Positions 25,951-33,384 of a DNA stretch of 64,000 nt are shown here, piece after piece; position 1 is the stretch's first letter, and every line of letters starts with the position of its first letter. The DNA lies in contig NZ_AP020335.1 in the NCBI RefSeq assembly GCF_013340845.1, positions 1,612,001 to 1,676,000 of the forward strand, written 5' to 3'. The notes below the pieces were generated by a model, which did not search any database, was not told where the DNA came from, and worked only from the letters and a program-made list of their open reading frames with translations. This DNA comes from Hydrogenovibrio marinus (lineage in GTDB: Bacteria; Pseudomonadota; Gammaproteobacteria; Thiomicrospirales; Thiomicrospiraceae). The position numbers were made by a program, and so were the translations under genes.

Positions 25951-26763
25951 TTAGCCTAGCTTACGCTCAGGGCTTGTTTTAACGTGTGTGTAGTACAAAG
26001 GTAGACCAACGAACAAGAAACCACCTACCAAGTTACCTAGTGCAGTTGGCAATTCATTCCATAGCAAGTAGTCAGTTACCGTGAAACCACCGCCCATAAT
26101 CATTGAGAATGGGAACAAGAACATGTTTACGATTGAGTGCTCAAAGCCCATGAAGAAGAACAGCATGATTGGCATCCACATCGCAATGATCTTACTGGTC
26201 GCAGATGTAGAAATCATCGCGGCAACCACTCCCATGGAAACCATCCAGTTACATAGCATGCCGCGCATGAAGATAGTCAACCAACCTTCAAGCCCGTGCT
26301 CTTTGTAACCCAAGGTTCTGGCTTCACCGATATGTCCAACTTTTTGTCCAATGACACCTGGGTCAACGGAATAACCAAAAGTCAGAACAAACGACATGAT
26401 AAATGCCACCGTCAACGCGCCCCCTAAGTTACCAAGGAAAACCAATCCCCAGTTGCGCAACAGTTGCGTCATATCTGCCCCCGGACGTTTGTCGATAACC
26501 GCAAGCGGCACTAACATAAACACCCCGGTCAACAGGTCGAACTTCATCAGATAAAGCATGATGAACCCTACCGGGAATAGCAGCGCACCGATTAATGGTG
26601 AGCCTGTTTTAGTGGCAACCGTAATGGCGAACATCGCCGCCAATGCCAAAATTGCACCCGCCATAAACGCACGGATCAATGTATCTTTTGTGGACATGAA
26701 AATCTTTGACTCACCGGAATCAACCATTTTTGTCACAAATTCACTCGGTTCTAAGTAAGACAT
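25951..26763 (-). CDS. Formate/nitrite transporter family channel (NirC-like)
   Basis: The 270-residue inner-membrane protein belongs to the FNT (FocA/NirC) family of pentameric anion channels. It has six hydrophobic segments, GALLFPVGFIMLYLMKFDLLTG near segment 2-3, NWGLVFLGNLGGALTVAF in segment 3, GMLCNWMVSMGVVAA in segment 4-5 and GFEHSIVNMFLFP, which carries the central histidine. Given its place before the kinase and nrtABD and its NasT-type leader, nitrite is the likely substrate, but formate cannot be excluded. GAGGAGTT before the ATG at 26763 (GAGTTCTCT on the mRNA) makes this start plausible. Confidence 0.92.
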   Translation of the reverse strand: MSYLEPSEFVTKMVDSGESKIFMSTKDTLIRAFMAGAILALAAMFAITVATKTGSPLIGALLFPVGFIMLYLMKFDLLTGVFMLVPLAVIDKRPGADMTQLLRNWGLVFLGNLGGALTVAFIMSFVLTFGYSVDPGVIGQKVGHIGEARTLGYKEHGLEGWLTIFMRGMLCNWMVSMGVVAAMISTSATSKIIAMWMPIMLFFFMGFEHSIVNMFLFPFSMIMGGGFTVTDYLLWNELPTALGNLVGGFLFVGLPLYYTHVKTSPERKLG

Positions 26764-26886
26764 AGAGAACTCCTCAATAAAACTATGTAATCATGAAATA
26801 CACCTCAGTCTGCTGGTGTTGACGTCCTTGCTTTCCCCAAACATGACTAGAGAACCAGTTCGAGTGATGGATGTTGTACAAAATCC

Positions 26887-26948
26887 AAAAAAAAACGCCC
26901 ACAGAGTCGCCACGGAAAACCCGAGGCATTCTGTGAGCGTCTACACTC
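26887..26948 (-). terminator. Leader attenuator of nitrite channel gene (predicted NasT antitermination)
   Basis: On the minus strand ACGCTCACAGA pairs with TCTGTGGGCGT (11 bp, one G-U) and nine T follow. GAGT-GTAGAC-GCTC (26935-26948) overlaps the left arm and could form the competing hexaloop hairpin. Twenty bases around the hairpin are nearly identical to the nrtA leader. The rest of the 312-bp gap (26764-27075) holds the promoter and a copy of the dispersed repeat; no gene seen. Confidence 0.85.
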
Positions 26949-26969
26949 TAAACTAATTTCAAAGTATTA

Positions 26970-27093
26970 AGAAACTATTAAGCCAATGGAAATTTAGCTA
27001 TACATTTCATCTACTTAGTAGTCTTAACCACCCCCAACCTAGCAGATTTTTTGCGCCTTTGTCGGGCAAAGACTTTCAGTTCTGCACCAAAAT
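26970..27093 (-). promoter_or_regulatory. -24/-12 promoter and NtrC-like box of nitrite channel gene
   Basis: TTGGCTTAATAGTTTCT on the minus strand (26970-26986) keeps the GG and TTTCT positions of the nrtA promoter. TGCACCAAAAT (plus strand, 27083-27093) begins 97 bp upstream, inside the last codons of nasS. The promoter ends 22 bases before the hexaloop hairpin. Confidence 0.62.
27033..27050 (-). repeat. Dispersed 18-bp repeat, copy 4 (1 mismatch)
   Basis: On the minus strand AAAATCTGCTAGGTTGGG, one mismatch. It lies 26 bp after the nasS stop codon, between the NtrC-like box and the promoter of the nitrite channel gene. Confidence 0.85.
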
Positions 27094-28236
27094 AAATCGG
27101 TCTTCGCCAATCTCAACGCCGTCCAACAACCACGGCTCGGCATGTACCCCTTCTTCCTTGCGATTCACCGAAGGCAGCGCCACGCCTAGCTTGGAGACTA
27201 CCGAACGATAGACATCCGTGAGATAAACTTCTTCCGCCATGCCTTGGATATCGACCTCTTCAGGAATCTGATGCCAACGTTTCATCTGGGTCAGTATCCA
27301 CTCGGCGTGCGACTGCCAAGGAAAGTTGGCAAGGTGTTTAAAGGGCGAAAAGAAATCCGGAATATTGCGGCAAGTAGAACAACTCGGGTTGCACACTTCA
27401 CCATAAAACGCACTTTTGATCGACTCTCTCGGTGCGCCAACATATTGCGGCGACGACAGATAATCACTCAGCGTTTCGCGATTCTCAACCTGATCCAACC
27501 ACTCACTGGCACGATACAACGCCAAAATAATTTTTTCATGGGTGTCGGCATTTTGCTCTGCCCAGTCTTTACGAACCCCTAGCACTTTGTCCGGTGCGTT
27601 GTTCCAAATCTCATAACCGGTAATCAAGGTCACACCCACTTTACGCTTCACGGCATGGGTATTCCAAGGCTCGCCAACACAATAGGCGTCTATCAGATTC
27701 TCTTCCAACGCTTGCACCATGCTTGGCGGCGGCACAACAGTAAGGTGAACATCCTTATCGGCATCAATGCCACCTTCCGCAAGCCAATAACGCAATAGGT
27801 ATTGATGCATGGAAAACGGGAACACTACCGCAAAACGCAGTTTAGGCAGTCCTTTCTTCGCTCTGGCATCGATCACCTTTTTCAGCACACAAACACTCTT
27901 CTCCGGTTTTAACACCAACTGGGATTCATATTCACTCATTTCATCATAGAGCGCGTTGGAAACGCTGATGGCATTACCATTCACCGCAAAAGAATAGGCC
28001 GTCACCAACGGGCGCTTAATACCGCCCAACCCAAGTGTGGAAGACATGAGCATGGGTGCCAACATGTGTGCAGCCTCATACTCACCAAACACCAGCTTGT
28101 CACGGATGTTCGACCAAGACACTTCCCGGTGTAATTCGACGTTCAACCCTTGTTCTTCAAAAAAACCTTGTTCCTTGGCAACAATCAATGAGGCGCAATC
28201 ATTCAGTGGTATAAATCCGATTTTTATCTTATCCAT
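27076..28236 (-). CDS. nasS: Nitrate/nitrite sensor NasS (NrtA-like, cytoplasmic)
   Basis: NasS belongs to the CmpA/NrtA ligand-binding family but has no signal peptide: it begins directly with KIKIGFIPLNDCASLIVAKE. In known NasS-NasT systems it binds the ANTAR protein NasT and releases it when nitrate or nitrite is bound. Conserved stretches include GEYEAAHMLAPMLMSSTLG, DAYCVGEPWNTHAV and VCNPSCSTCRNIP (a cysteine-rich loop). It is cotranscribed with nasT, 16 bp downstream of it. The gene end contains the NtrC-like box of the next transcription unit. Confidence 0.92.
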   Translation of the reverse strand: MDKIKIGFIPLNDCASLIVAKEQGFFEEQGLNVELHREVSWSNIRDKLVFGEYEAAHMLAPMLMSSTLGLGGIKRPLVTAYSFAVNGNAISVSNALYDEMSEYESQLVLKPEKSVCVLKKVIDARAKKGLPKLRFAVVFPFSMHQYLLRYWLAEGGIDADKDVHLTVVPPPSMVQALEENLIDAYCVGEPWNTHAVKRKVGVTLITGYEIWNNAPDKVLGVRKDWAEQNADTHEKIILALYRASEWLDQVENRETLSDYLSSPQYVGAPRESIKSAFYGEVCNPSCSTCRNIPDFFSPFKHLANFPWQSHAEWILTQMKRWHQIPEEVDIQGMAEEVYLTDVYRSVVSKLGVALPSVNRKEEGVHAEPWLLDGVEIGEDRFILVQN

Positions 28237-28252
28237 TCTTCTTCCTCATTCC

Positions 28253-28840
28253 CTATTCCAGCACACTGATAATCGTTTCAGCCACTTCATATAATTTCTG
28301 ATTACTGTCCATCGAGCGTTTGCGTATCGCTTCATAAGCCTCTTGTTCGGTCACACCTTTTTGTTGCATCAACAGGCGTTTCGCCTTGTCGATCAACTTG
28401 TTCTGCTCTAACTCAGACTTAGTCTGTTTCAACTCGTCCTTCAACGCCTGATATTCTCTGAAGCGCGCAATCGCCACACTCATGATCGGCTTCACACGCT
28501 CCATATCCACACCTTTGACGATGTAACCACTTACCCCGGATTTAATCGCTTCTAGAATGACGGTTTCATTGTCTTCATCGGCGAACATCACCACTGGCAA
28601 CGGGTTGTGCTCGTTGAGTAGATACATGCTTTCGAGAATATCCCGATCTGGGGACTCGGTATCAATCACAATCATATCCGGCATGATCTGCGCGACCTTC
28701 GCCAGCAGGTTCGGGCCAGGCTCGACACGAGCAATCACCTCATAGCCATGATCCAGCAACGCCTGCGACAAAATTGCAGAACGCCCTGAGTCGTTATCCA
28801 CGAGCATCACTTTGATGGTTTCAAACTTAGTCTTAGGCAT
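28253..28840 (-). CDS. nasT: ANTAR-domain antitermination regulator NasT
   Basis: NasT is an RNA-binding response regulator. The 195-residue protein has a receiver domain (about 9-125; KVMLVDNDSG, MIVIDTESPDRD, PVVMFADED) and a C-terminal ANTAR domain (about 130-190; NKLIDKAKRLLMQQKGVTEQ, EAYEAIRKRSMDSNQKL). ANTAR proteins stabilise small hexaloop hairpins in leader RNAs, and so prevent terminators from forming. Five suitable leaders are visible in this window, including one before nasT itself, suggesting feedback. It is followed by its partner nasS. The divergent gene is a chemoreceptor with the same type of leader. Confidence 0.95.
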   Translation of the reverse strand: MPKTKFETIKVMLVDNDSGRSAILSQALLDHGYEVIARVEPGPNLLAKVAQIMPDMIVIDTESPDRDILESMYLLNEHNPLPVVMFADEDNETVILEAIKSGVSGYIVKGVDMERVKPIMSVAIARFREYQALKDELKQTKSELEQNKLIDKAKRLLMQQKGVTEQEAYEAIRKRSMDSNQKLYEVAETIISVLE

Positions 28841-28915
28841 CTTCTCGTCGTCTGCTTAAATCTTTTTTCACGTTATTCATTTCCAGTCAGGTTTTATCGT
28901 GTGCTTTCCACCAAT

Positions 28916-28971
28916 AAAAAAAGCCCACCCATTTCCTCCATCATAAAGAAAACGGCATGAGCATCTCCACT
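28916..28971 (-). terminator. Leader attenuator of nasT (predicted, weaker)
   Basis: On the minus strand GCTCAT pairs with GTGGGC and seven T follow; the inner stem is interrupted. The competing hairpin is shorter, AGT-GGAGAT-GCT (28960-28971), with G at loop position 4. It is the most diverged of the five leaders but keeps spacing and order. Confidence 0.6.
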
Positions 28972-28987
28972 AAATTACATTCAAAGT

Positions 28988-29108
28988 AGAAACAACCAAA
29001 CCAACCATGAAATTATGTTTCAAAAACAAACAATTATGTACATTTGTTTACTTTTTAAACACCATAAAAAATGCCTGTTTTCGAGGGCTTAAGTTTCATT
29101 TTGGTGCA
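28988..29108 (-). promoter_or_regulatory. -24/-12 promoter of nasT with shared NtrC-like box
   Basis: TTGGTTTGGTTGTTTCT on the minus strand (28988-29004) fits the shared layout, with GG and TTTCT in place. ATTTTGGTGCA (29098-29108) lies 94 bp upstream and, read on the minus strand, continues as TGCACCAAAATGAAACT, which matches 12 of 17 bases of the NtrC consensus. The same box stands 88 bp from the divergent chemoreceptor promoter. Confidence 0.6.
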
Positions 29109-29195
29109 ACCAGCACGCTATTTATAAGATAAGAAACTGCTTATTTTTTACCCCAAAACCTACTAAACGTTTGATTTATATAACGTTACCTATCT

Positions 29196-29212
29196 ATGGT
29201 TTGGAAATTTCT
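29196..29212 (+). promoter_or_regulatory. -24/-12 promoter of the chemoreceptor gene
   Basis: ATGGTTTGGAAATTTCT has the same GG and TTTCT positions as the nrtA, nitrite channel and nasT promoters. It is 88 bp downstream of the NtrC-like box at 29098-29108 and 18 bases before the leader hexaloop. The 540-bp divergent region 28841-29380 holds these two promoters and two leaders, and I saw no gene in it. Confidence 0.62.
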
Positions 29213-29229
29213 TTATATAGCCTATGTTT

Positions 29230-29307
29230 GAGTAAAGACGCTCACAAAAAGCCCCCCTGTTCCAGCGAAACTTCAATGGTCAGTGTCGATTTTTGTGGGC
29301 GTTTTTT
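29230..29307 (+). terminator. Leader attenuator of chemoreceptor gene (predicted NasT antitermination)
   Basis: ACGCTCACAAAAA (29238-29250) pairs with TTTTTGTGGGCGT (13 bp, one G-U) and six T follow. GAGT-AAAGAC-GCTC (29230-29243) overlaps the left arm and makes the competing hairpin. Its loop has A at position 1 and G at position 4, the ANTAR rule. The arms are the same as in the nrtA leader, while the loop is unrelated, so the pairing is conserved by selection or recent copying. Confidence 0.85.
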
Positions 29308-29380
29308 ATGGTCGTTCATTTGCACACTGATTGTGAAATAAATCATCAAAGAGAGTTGATAGAACAAGGATTCAAGCGTT

Positions 29381-32011
29381 ATGGATAAACACGAACAAGA
29401 AAAAGATTTCAAACATCTCGGCACACTTGTTATAAAAATGGACTTTTCCGGTTCCTTTCTGGAAATAAACGATGCATTCGTTGAAGCCAGCGAATTCACC
29501 AGAACCGAACTTGCAGGAGAAAACTTCTCCCAATTGCTTCATGAAGACACGCCAGCCAAGCTGACAAAGGATTTATGGCAAACGCTGAAATCCGGGAAAC
29601 CTTGGGTTCAAATCCTGAAAATCAAATGCAACCACGGCAAGTATCTTTGGGCGGAAGCCAATATGGCGCCGGTACTGGAAAACAATAAAGTCATCGCAGC
29701 GCTCGCCGTACTTAAACCCCTAACCAATCAAACTCTGGTTAGCTCAGCAGAAGACGCCGCAACGCTCTATAAAAAGATACGCCACAGTGCTATTCGCAAC
29801 GGCATTCTGCTGACACCTGCGCAGAACCTATGCCTGTTTCACAAAATCCACCCGATCAATCTGATGGTTTCAAGTATTGCGGTAATTGGCGTTCTAGCAA
29901 CTCTACAGCAATTTCATATCACAAATCTGCCAGGTTGGGGTATCCCGGCAATCAGTGCCTTTCTTTTCCTCTACGCGCTTGCTGGACGAAAATACGCCTT
30001 CCAACGCTTAGGCAAAGCAAAAGTCCTGATCGACAAGATGCGCCAGGCAGACTTTAACGGCCAAGTGGATTTCTACGGTGACCACTCGCTAAGCCGTTTG
30101 GTCTCTGCCGTGAAAATGATGCAGGTACAACTGGGCGCAATGGTGGAAGATACCAAAGCGCAAATCAACCGTAGTACTCGGCTCAAGTCTGCATTGGACA
30201 GTGCCTCTGCCAACATCATGATGGTCAGCAACAAAGGCCGGATTATGTATTTCAACGACGAGTTGAAGCAGTTTTTCATCAAACACGAAAGCAGCTTGAA
30301 ACAGGCCTACCCGAAATTCGACATCACCTCACTCATCGGTCAGCCTTTGGCAGAGATTTTCCATACCGATAAGTTCAACAATCTTCAAGAAAACAAACAG
30401 GAAATTGATGTAGAAGAACCCTTTGCTGACCTATTGATTAACCTTAAGATCAAACCGGTGTTTGATGCGCAACAGCACGTGATCGGCTCTGTGGTGCAGT
30501 GGGATGATCTAACGCAGCAACGCAAGATAGAAGAAAACCTCAAGTTCACGCTTGAGATGGCTTCTATGGGTCATACTGCGTTGAAAATCGACACCAATAA
30601 TCTATCCGGTTTCTTCTTGGATACCTCCAATAACATCAATGCTTTGCTGAGTGAGCTGAACCAGATTATCGAAAACATGGTATTTGTCATGACCAAGCTC
30701 GCCACCGGCGATTTGCAAGGTCGTATCGAAAAGAGTCTACAAGGTTCTTTGGCAGCAATGAAAGGCTCCACCCACGTATCTTTGGACAACTTAAGTGCCA
30801 TTGTTTACTACATCAAACAGTCCGCGGAAATGGTAAGTACTGCCGCGAGTGAATCCGCAAGTACCGCAATGGATCTTTCAGATAGAACACAAAGAGCCGC
30901 GGCAACCCTGGAACAAATCAACACCACCATGCAATCGGTACACAGCCGCCAAACGGAAAACACGCAAGAACTGATGCAAATCAACCAACTTGCCAGCAAG
31001 ACCGTTGAGAAAAACCTGGCTGCGAAATCCGCGCTGGAAGCAACGGTTATTGCCATTGATGAAATGCAAACCACCTCAGAAAAAATCGCCAACATCATCG
31101 GTATGATTGATGGCATCTCCTTCCAGACTAACCTGCTTGCTCTAAACGCCGCAGTAGAAGCTGCCCGTGCCGGAGAGCATGGCCGTGGTTTTGCCGTGGT
31201 CGCGGGAGAAGTCAGAAGTCTCGCACAGAAATCTGCTGGCGCGTCGGCAGAGATTCGCAAGTTGATTGAAGAGTCCATCACGAAAGTACACCAAGGGGTC
31301 AGCAAGGTTCAAGAAACCAATCAGGCATTCGATGAGGTTAACCAAAGCGTTTCCCACATCGGCAACTCATTATCCGAAGTGGTGTCTTCGATTGAGCAGC
31401 AACAGGTTGCCGTTTCTCGCATTGCGGAATCCATTAACTCCTTGGACGACAACTTACAGAGTAATGCTGCACTGGTAGAAGAAACTTCCGCTGCTTCCGA
31501 ATCTTTGAAAGACCAAGCCGTTCTACTCAGACGTGAAACAGACAAATTCACCATTGATGAAAGCAGAGCGAAATCCTTTATCCAAACTACACCGGATATT
31601 TCAGGCATTCGATTATCAGACGTGCGCCAGTCCATGCGTATATGGAAAGCCAATACCCAGGCTTACCTCAATGGGGTTAATGTGCCTATCGACTTGGATC
31701 ATGTTGGCGACCATCACGCCTGTGGCGTCGGTAAAGCCATCTCGCACCTGCTACAAGCGCACCCAAGCATAGAACATATGTCTGAGTACAAAGCGATGAA
31801 CGAGTTGCACATACGCCAACACAAGCTGGTACTTGATGTCCTTGAGCTGATGAAAGCCGATAACAATGATGCCGCCATCCTCAAACAAAAAGATGGTCTG
31901 TTGGATAACTTTGTTGACGTATCCGATCAGCTTGATGAAGCGTTAAAAGCACTTGATCTTGCCATTGCTCACAATTTGGATGTACCGGCTACTGCTCCAC
32001 TGCTACAGTAA
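29381..32011 (+). CDS. PAS-PAS methyl-accepting chemoreceptor with CZB domain
   Basis: This 876-residue receptor starts with an Aer-like PAS domain (about 12-112; [28 protein letters not shown]). Two membrane segments (162-178 and 188-202) join through a very short loop. Then come a second PAS domain (about 270-375), the signalling hairpin (tip near 580-605; [20 protein letters not shown]) and a C-terminal zinc-binding CZB domain (750-830; W755, H778/H779, C781, H810/H814). The sensing domains face the cytoplasm, which suggests energy or redox taxis. It is divergent from nasT and has a NasT-type leader. The loop TNLPGWG is encoded by a copy of the dispersed repeat. Confidence 0.93.
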   Translation: MDKHEQEKDFKHLGTLVIKMDFSGSFLEINDAFVEASEFTRTELAGENFSQLLHEDTPAKLTKDLWQTLKSGKPWVQILKIKCNHGKYLWAEANMAPVLENNKVIAALAVLKPLTNQTLVSSAEDAATLYKKIRHSAIRNGILLTPAQNLCLFHKIHPINLMVSSIAVIGVLATLQQFHITNLPGWGIPAISAFLFLYALAGRKYAFQRLGKAKVLIDKMRQADFNGQVDFYGDHSLSRLVSAVKMMQVQLGAMVEDTKAQINRSTRLKSALDSASANIMMVSNKGRIMYFNDELKQFFIKHESSLKQAYPKFDITSLIGQPLAEIFHTDKFNNLQENKQEIDVEEPFADLLINLKIKPVFDAQQHVIGSVVQWDDLTQQRKIEENLKFTLEMASMGHTALKIDTNNLSGFFLDTSNNINALLSELNQIIENMVFVMTKLATGDLQGRIEKSLQGSLAAMKGSTHVSLDNLSAIVYYIKQSAEMVSTAASESASTAMDLSDRTQRAAATLEQINTTMQSVHSRQTENTQELMQINQLASKTVEKNLAAKSALEATVIAIDEMQTTSEKIANIIGMIDGISFQTNLLALNAAVEAARAGEHGRGFAVVAGEVRSLAQKSAGASAEIRKLIEESITKVHQGVSKVQETNQAFDEVNQSVSHIGNSLSEVVSSIEQQQVAVSRIAESINSLDDNLQSNAALVEETSAASESLKDQAVLLRRETDKFTIDESRAKSFIQTTPDISGIRLSDVRQSMRIWKANTQAYLNGVNVPIDLDHVGDHHACGVGKAISHLLQAHPSIEHMSEYKAMNELHIRQHKLVLDVLELMKADNNDAAILKQKDGLLDNFVDVSDQLDEALKALDLAIAHNLDVPATAPLLQ
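29922..29939 (+). repeat. Dispersed 18-bp repeat, copy 5 (inside chemoreceptor gene)
   Basis: CAAATCTGCCAGGTTGGG, one mismatch, plus one more G. In frame it encodes NLPGW in the short loop between the two membrane segments of the receptor. Confidence 0.85.
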
Positions 32012-32016
32012 CCGCT

Positions 32017-32089
32017 CCTCGCCATGCTATCAGTAACGACTTCTATTCTGCTAAGATAGATGCATTGATAGCATGTCTGCGATGCGAGG
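32017..32089. repeat. Extended inverted repeat between chemoreceptor and hydrolase genes
   Basis: CCTCGC and CATGCTATCA (32017-32032) are repeated in inverted form as TGATAGCATG and GCGAGG (ending 32089), with an asymmetric 8-base interruption. It can form a 16-bp hairpin without a T-run. It ends 6 bp before the next start codon, so it may shape the mRNA end or weaken translation start. Confidence 0.6.
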
Positions 32090-32095
32090 CTTAGC

Positions 32096-33013
32096 ATGTT
32101 TCTTTATTTCAGCGCCCCTATTTGCGAAAAGCACAGCAACAGCTGGGGGCATCCCGAAAGCGGTGAACGCATTATCCGTATTGAGCAAGCACTCAAAGAT
32201 GCCGGACTGATGCAACATGCCATTATCCATCCCTTTTCTCCTGCTACAGAGGAAGATGTGCTTCGAGTTCATCACCCAAGAACCTGGCAAACACTCAAAG
32301 ACAATCTTCCCCAAACTGGCTTCGTAAAAATAGATGAAGACACGGGCATGAATCCCTACAGCCTTGATGCCGCACTAATGGCAACTGGTGCGATGCTCGC
32401 CGCCATTGACGGTGTGATGAACAACCAAGCCAAAACCGCGTTTTGCAATATCCGCCCACCAGGACACCATGCCGAAATCAAACGACCAATGGGGTTTTGC
32501 CTCATCAATCATATCGCCATCGGTGCGGCTTATGCGCTTGAAAAATACCAACTACAACGCATCGCCATTGTCGATTTTGACGTTCATCATGGCAACGGCA
32601 CCGAGGATTTCGTGGAGAGCGAAGCGCGCATCGGTTTTGTCTCCAGCTATCAGGAAAATATCTTTCCTTTTGCATCGCCCTTTTCTGATTCAGACAATAT
32701 CCTAAAGTTACCGCTGAAAGCGCATAGTGATGGTGATGTTTTCATGGAGGCTTGGCAAGAAGGCTTTGCATTCGTCAGAAACTTCAAACCTGAATTGATA
32801 TTGGTGTCCGCCGGCTTCGATGCCCATCGACTTGACCCGCTCGCCAGCCTGAATCTGACAGAAGACGACTTTTATCGCTGGACACAACAGTTGGTAAAAA
32901 TTGCGGATGAGATGTGTGAAGGCAAAATTGTTTCCACCCTTGAAGGTGGCTATCATCTTGACGCACTTGCCGCCTCAGCTGTCGCTCATGTAGAAGCCTT
33001 TCTGAAACAATAA
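32096..33013 (+). CDS. Histone deacetylase family hydrolase
   Basis: The 305-residue cytoplasmic enzyme belongs to the class II-like HDAC/acetylpolyamine amidohydrolase family, zinc amidases that remove acyl groups from lysines or polyamines. The family motifs are present: HPESGERIIRIEQAL, RPPGHHAE with the charge-relay histidines, IVDFDVHHGNGTED and SAGFDAHRLDPLA with the zinc ligands, and TLEGGYH at the end. Bacterial substrates are mostly unknown. The TAA stop codon (33011-33013) overlaps a copy of the 18-bp repeat. Confidence 0.93.
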   Translation: MFLYFSAPICEKHSNSWGHPESGERIIRIEQALKDAGLMQHAIIHPFSPATEEDVLRVHHPRTWQTLKDNLPQTGFVKIDEDTGMNPYSLDAALMATGAMLAAIDGVMNNQAKTAFCNIRPPGHHAEIKRPMGFCLINHIAIGAAYALEKYQLQRIAIVDFDVHHGNGTEDFVESEARIGFVSSYQENIFPFASPFSDSDNILKLPLKAHSDGDVFMEAWQEGFAFVRNFKPELILVSAGFDAHRLDPLASLNLTEDDFYRWTQQLVKIADEMCEGKIVSTLEGGYHLDALAASAVAHVEAFLKQ

Positions 33014-33029
33014 AATCTGCCAGGTTGGG
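33012..33029 (+). repeat. Dispersed 18-bp repeat, copy 6 (exact)
   Basis: AAAATCTGCCAGGTTGGG; its first two A are the end of the TAA stop codon of the hydrolase gene. Confidence 0.9.
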
Positions 33030-33049
33030 CAAACATAAGAAATAATCAT

Positions 33050-33349
33050 ATGACAAGCAAACAGCAAAATGAAGACAGTACAAAGCAGTGATCTCAAGAT
33101 GTTACTGAGCATAGCAACGCACTTGATCTCGAACCCGGCGTATTCACTTGGCAAGATCCAAAAGCCATTGCCCGCTCACTCAAAAACTCAGCTGACACAA
33201 GCACGAGACGAAAATCCAGCCCTTACCACTCTGCCATGTCTATGCTCACTTTCTATATCAACCGTGCTGGCAAAAATTTAAGTGCTGAACAAAGAGAAAT
33301 ATTAGAAACCGTGAAAGAGGAATTACGGACACTTTATGGGCAACGCTGA
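33050..33349 (+). pseudogene. DUF3175-like gene interrupted by an in-frame TGA
   Basis: From ATG 33050 to TGA 33347-33349 there are 100 codons in one frame, with a single internal stop, TGA at 33089-33091 (codon 14). The translation after it, SQDVTEHSNALDLEPGVFTW and later SAMSMLTFYINRAGKNLS, is the core of the small DUF3175 family. In the relatives I remember, the position of the TGA is a tryptophan (TGG), so one G-to-A change would explain it. No alternative start codon follows the stop before the conserved core. Function of the family is unknown. It could be a recent nonsense mutation, a sequencing error or a read-through case. Confidence 0.78.
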
Positions 33350-33362
33350 CAATATGTTGGCC

Positions 33363-33380
33363 AAAATCTGCCAGGTTGGG
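33363..33380 (+). repeat. Dispersed 18-bp repeat, copy 7 (exact)
   Basis: AAAATCTGCCAGGTTGGG, exact, 4 bp before the end of hsdM. With copy 9 in the same orientation at 41862 it brackets the restriction-modification locus. Confidence 0.9.
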
Positions 33381-33384
33381 GTGT

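Noticed and set aside
33069-33281. Alternative 70-codon reading frame overlapping the DUF3175-like gene
   Set aside because: Its translation has no family likeness, whereas the other frame carries the conserved DUF3175 core on both sides of the TGA.
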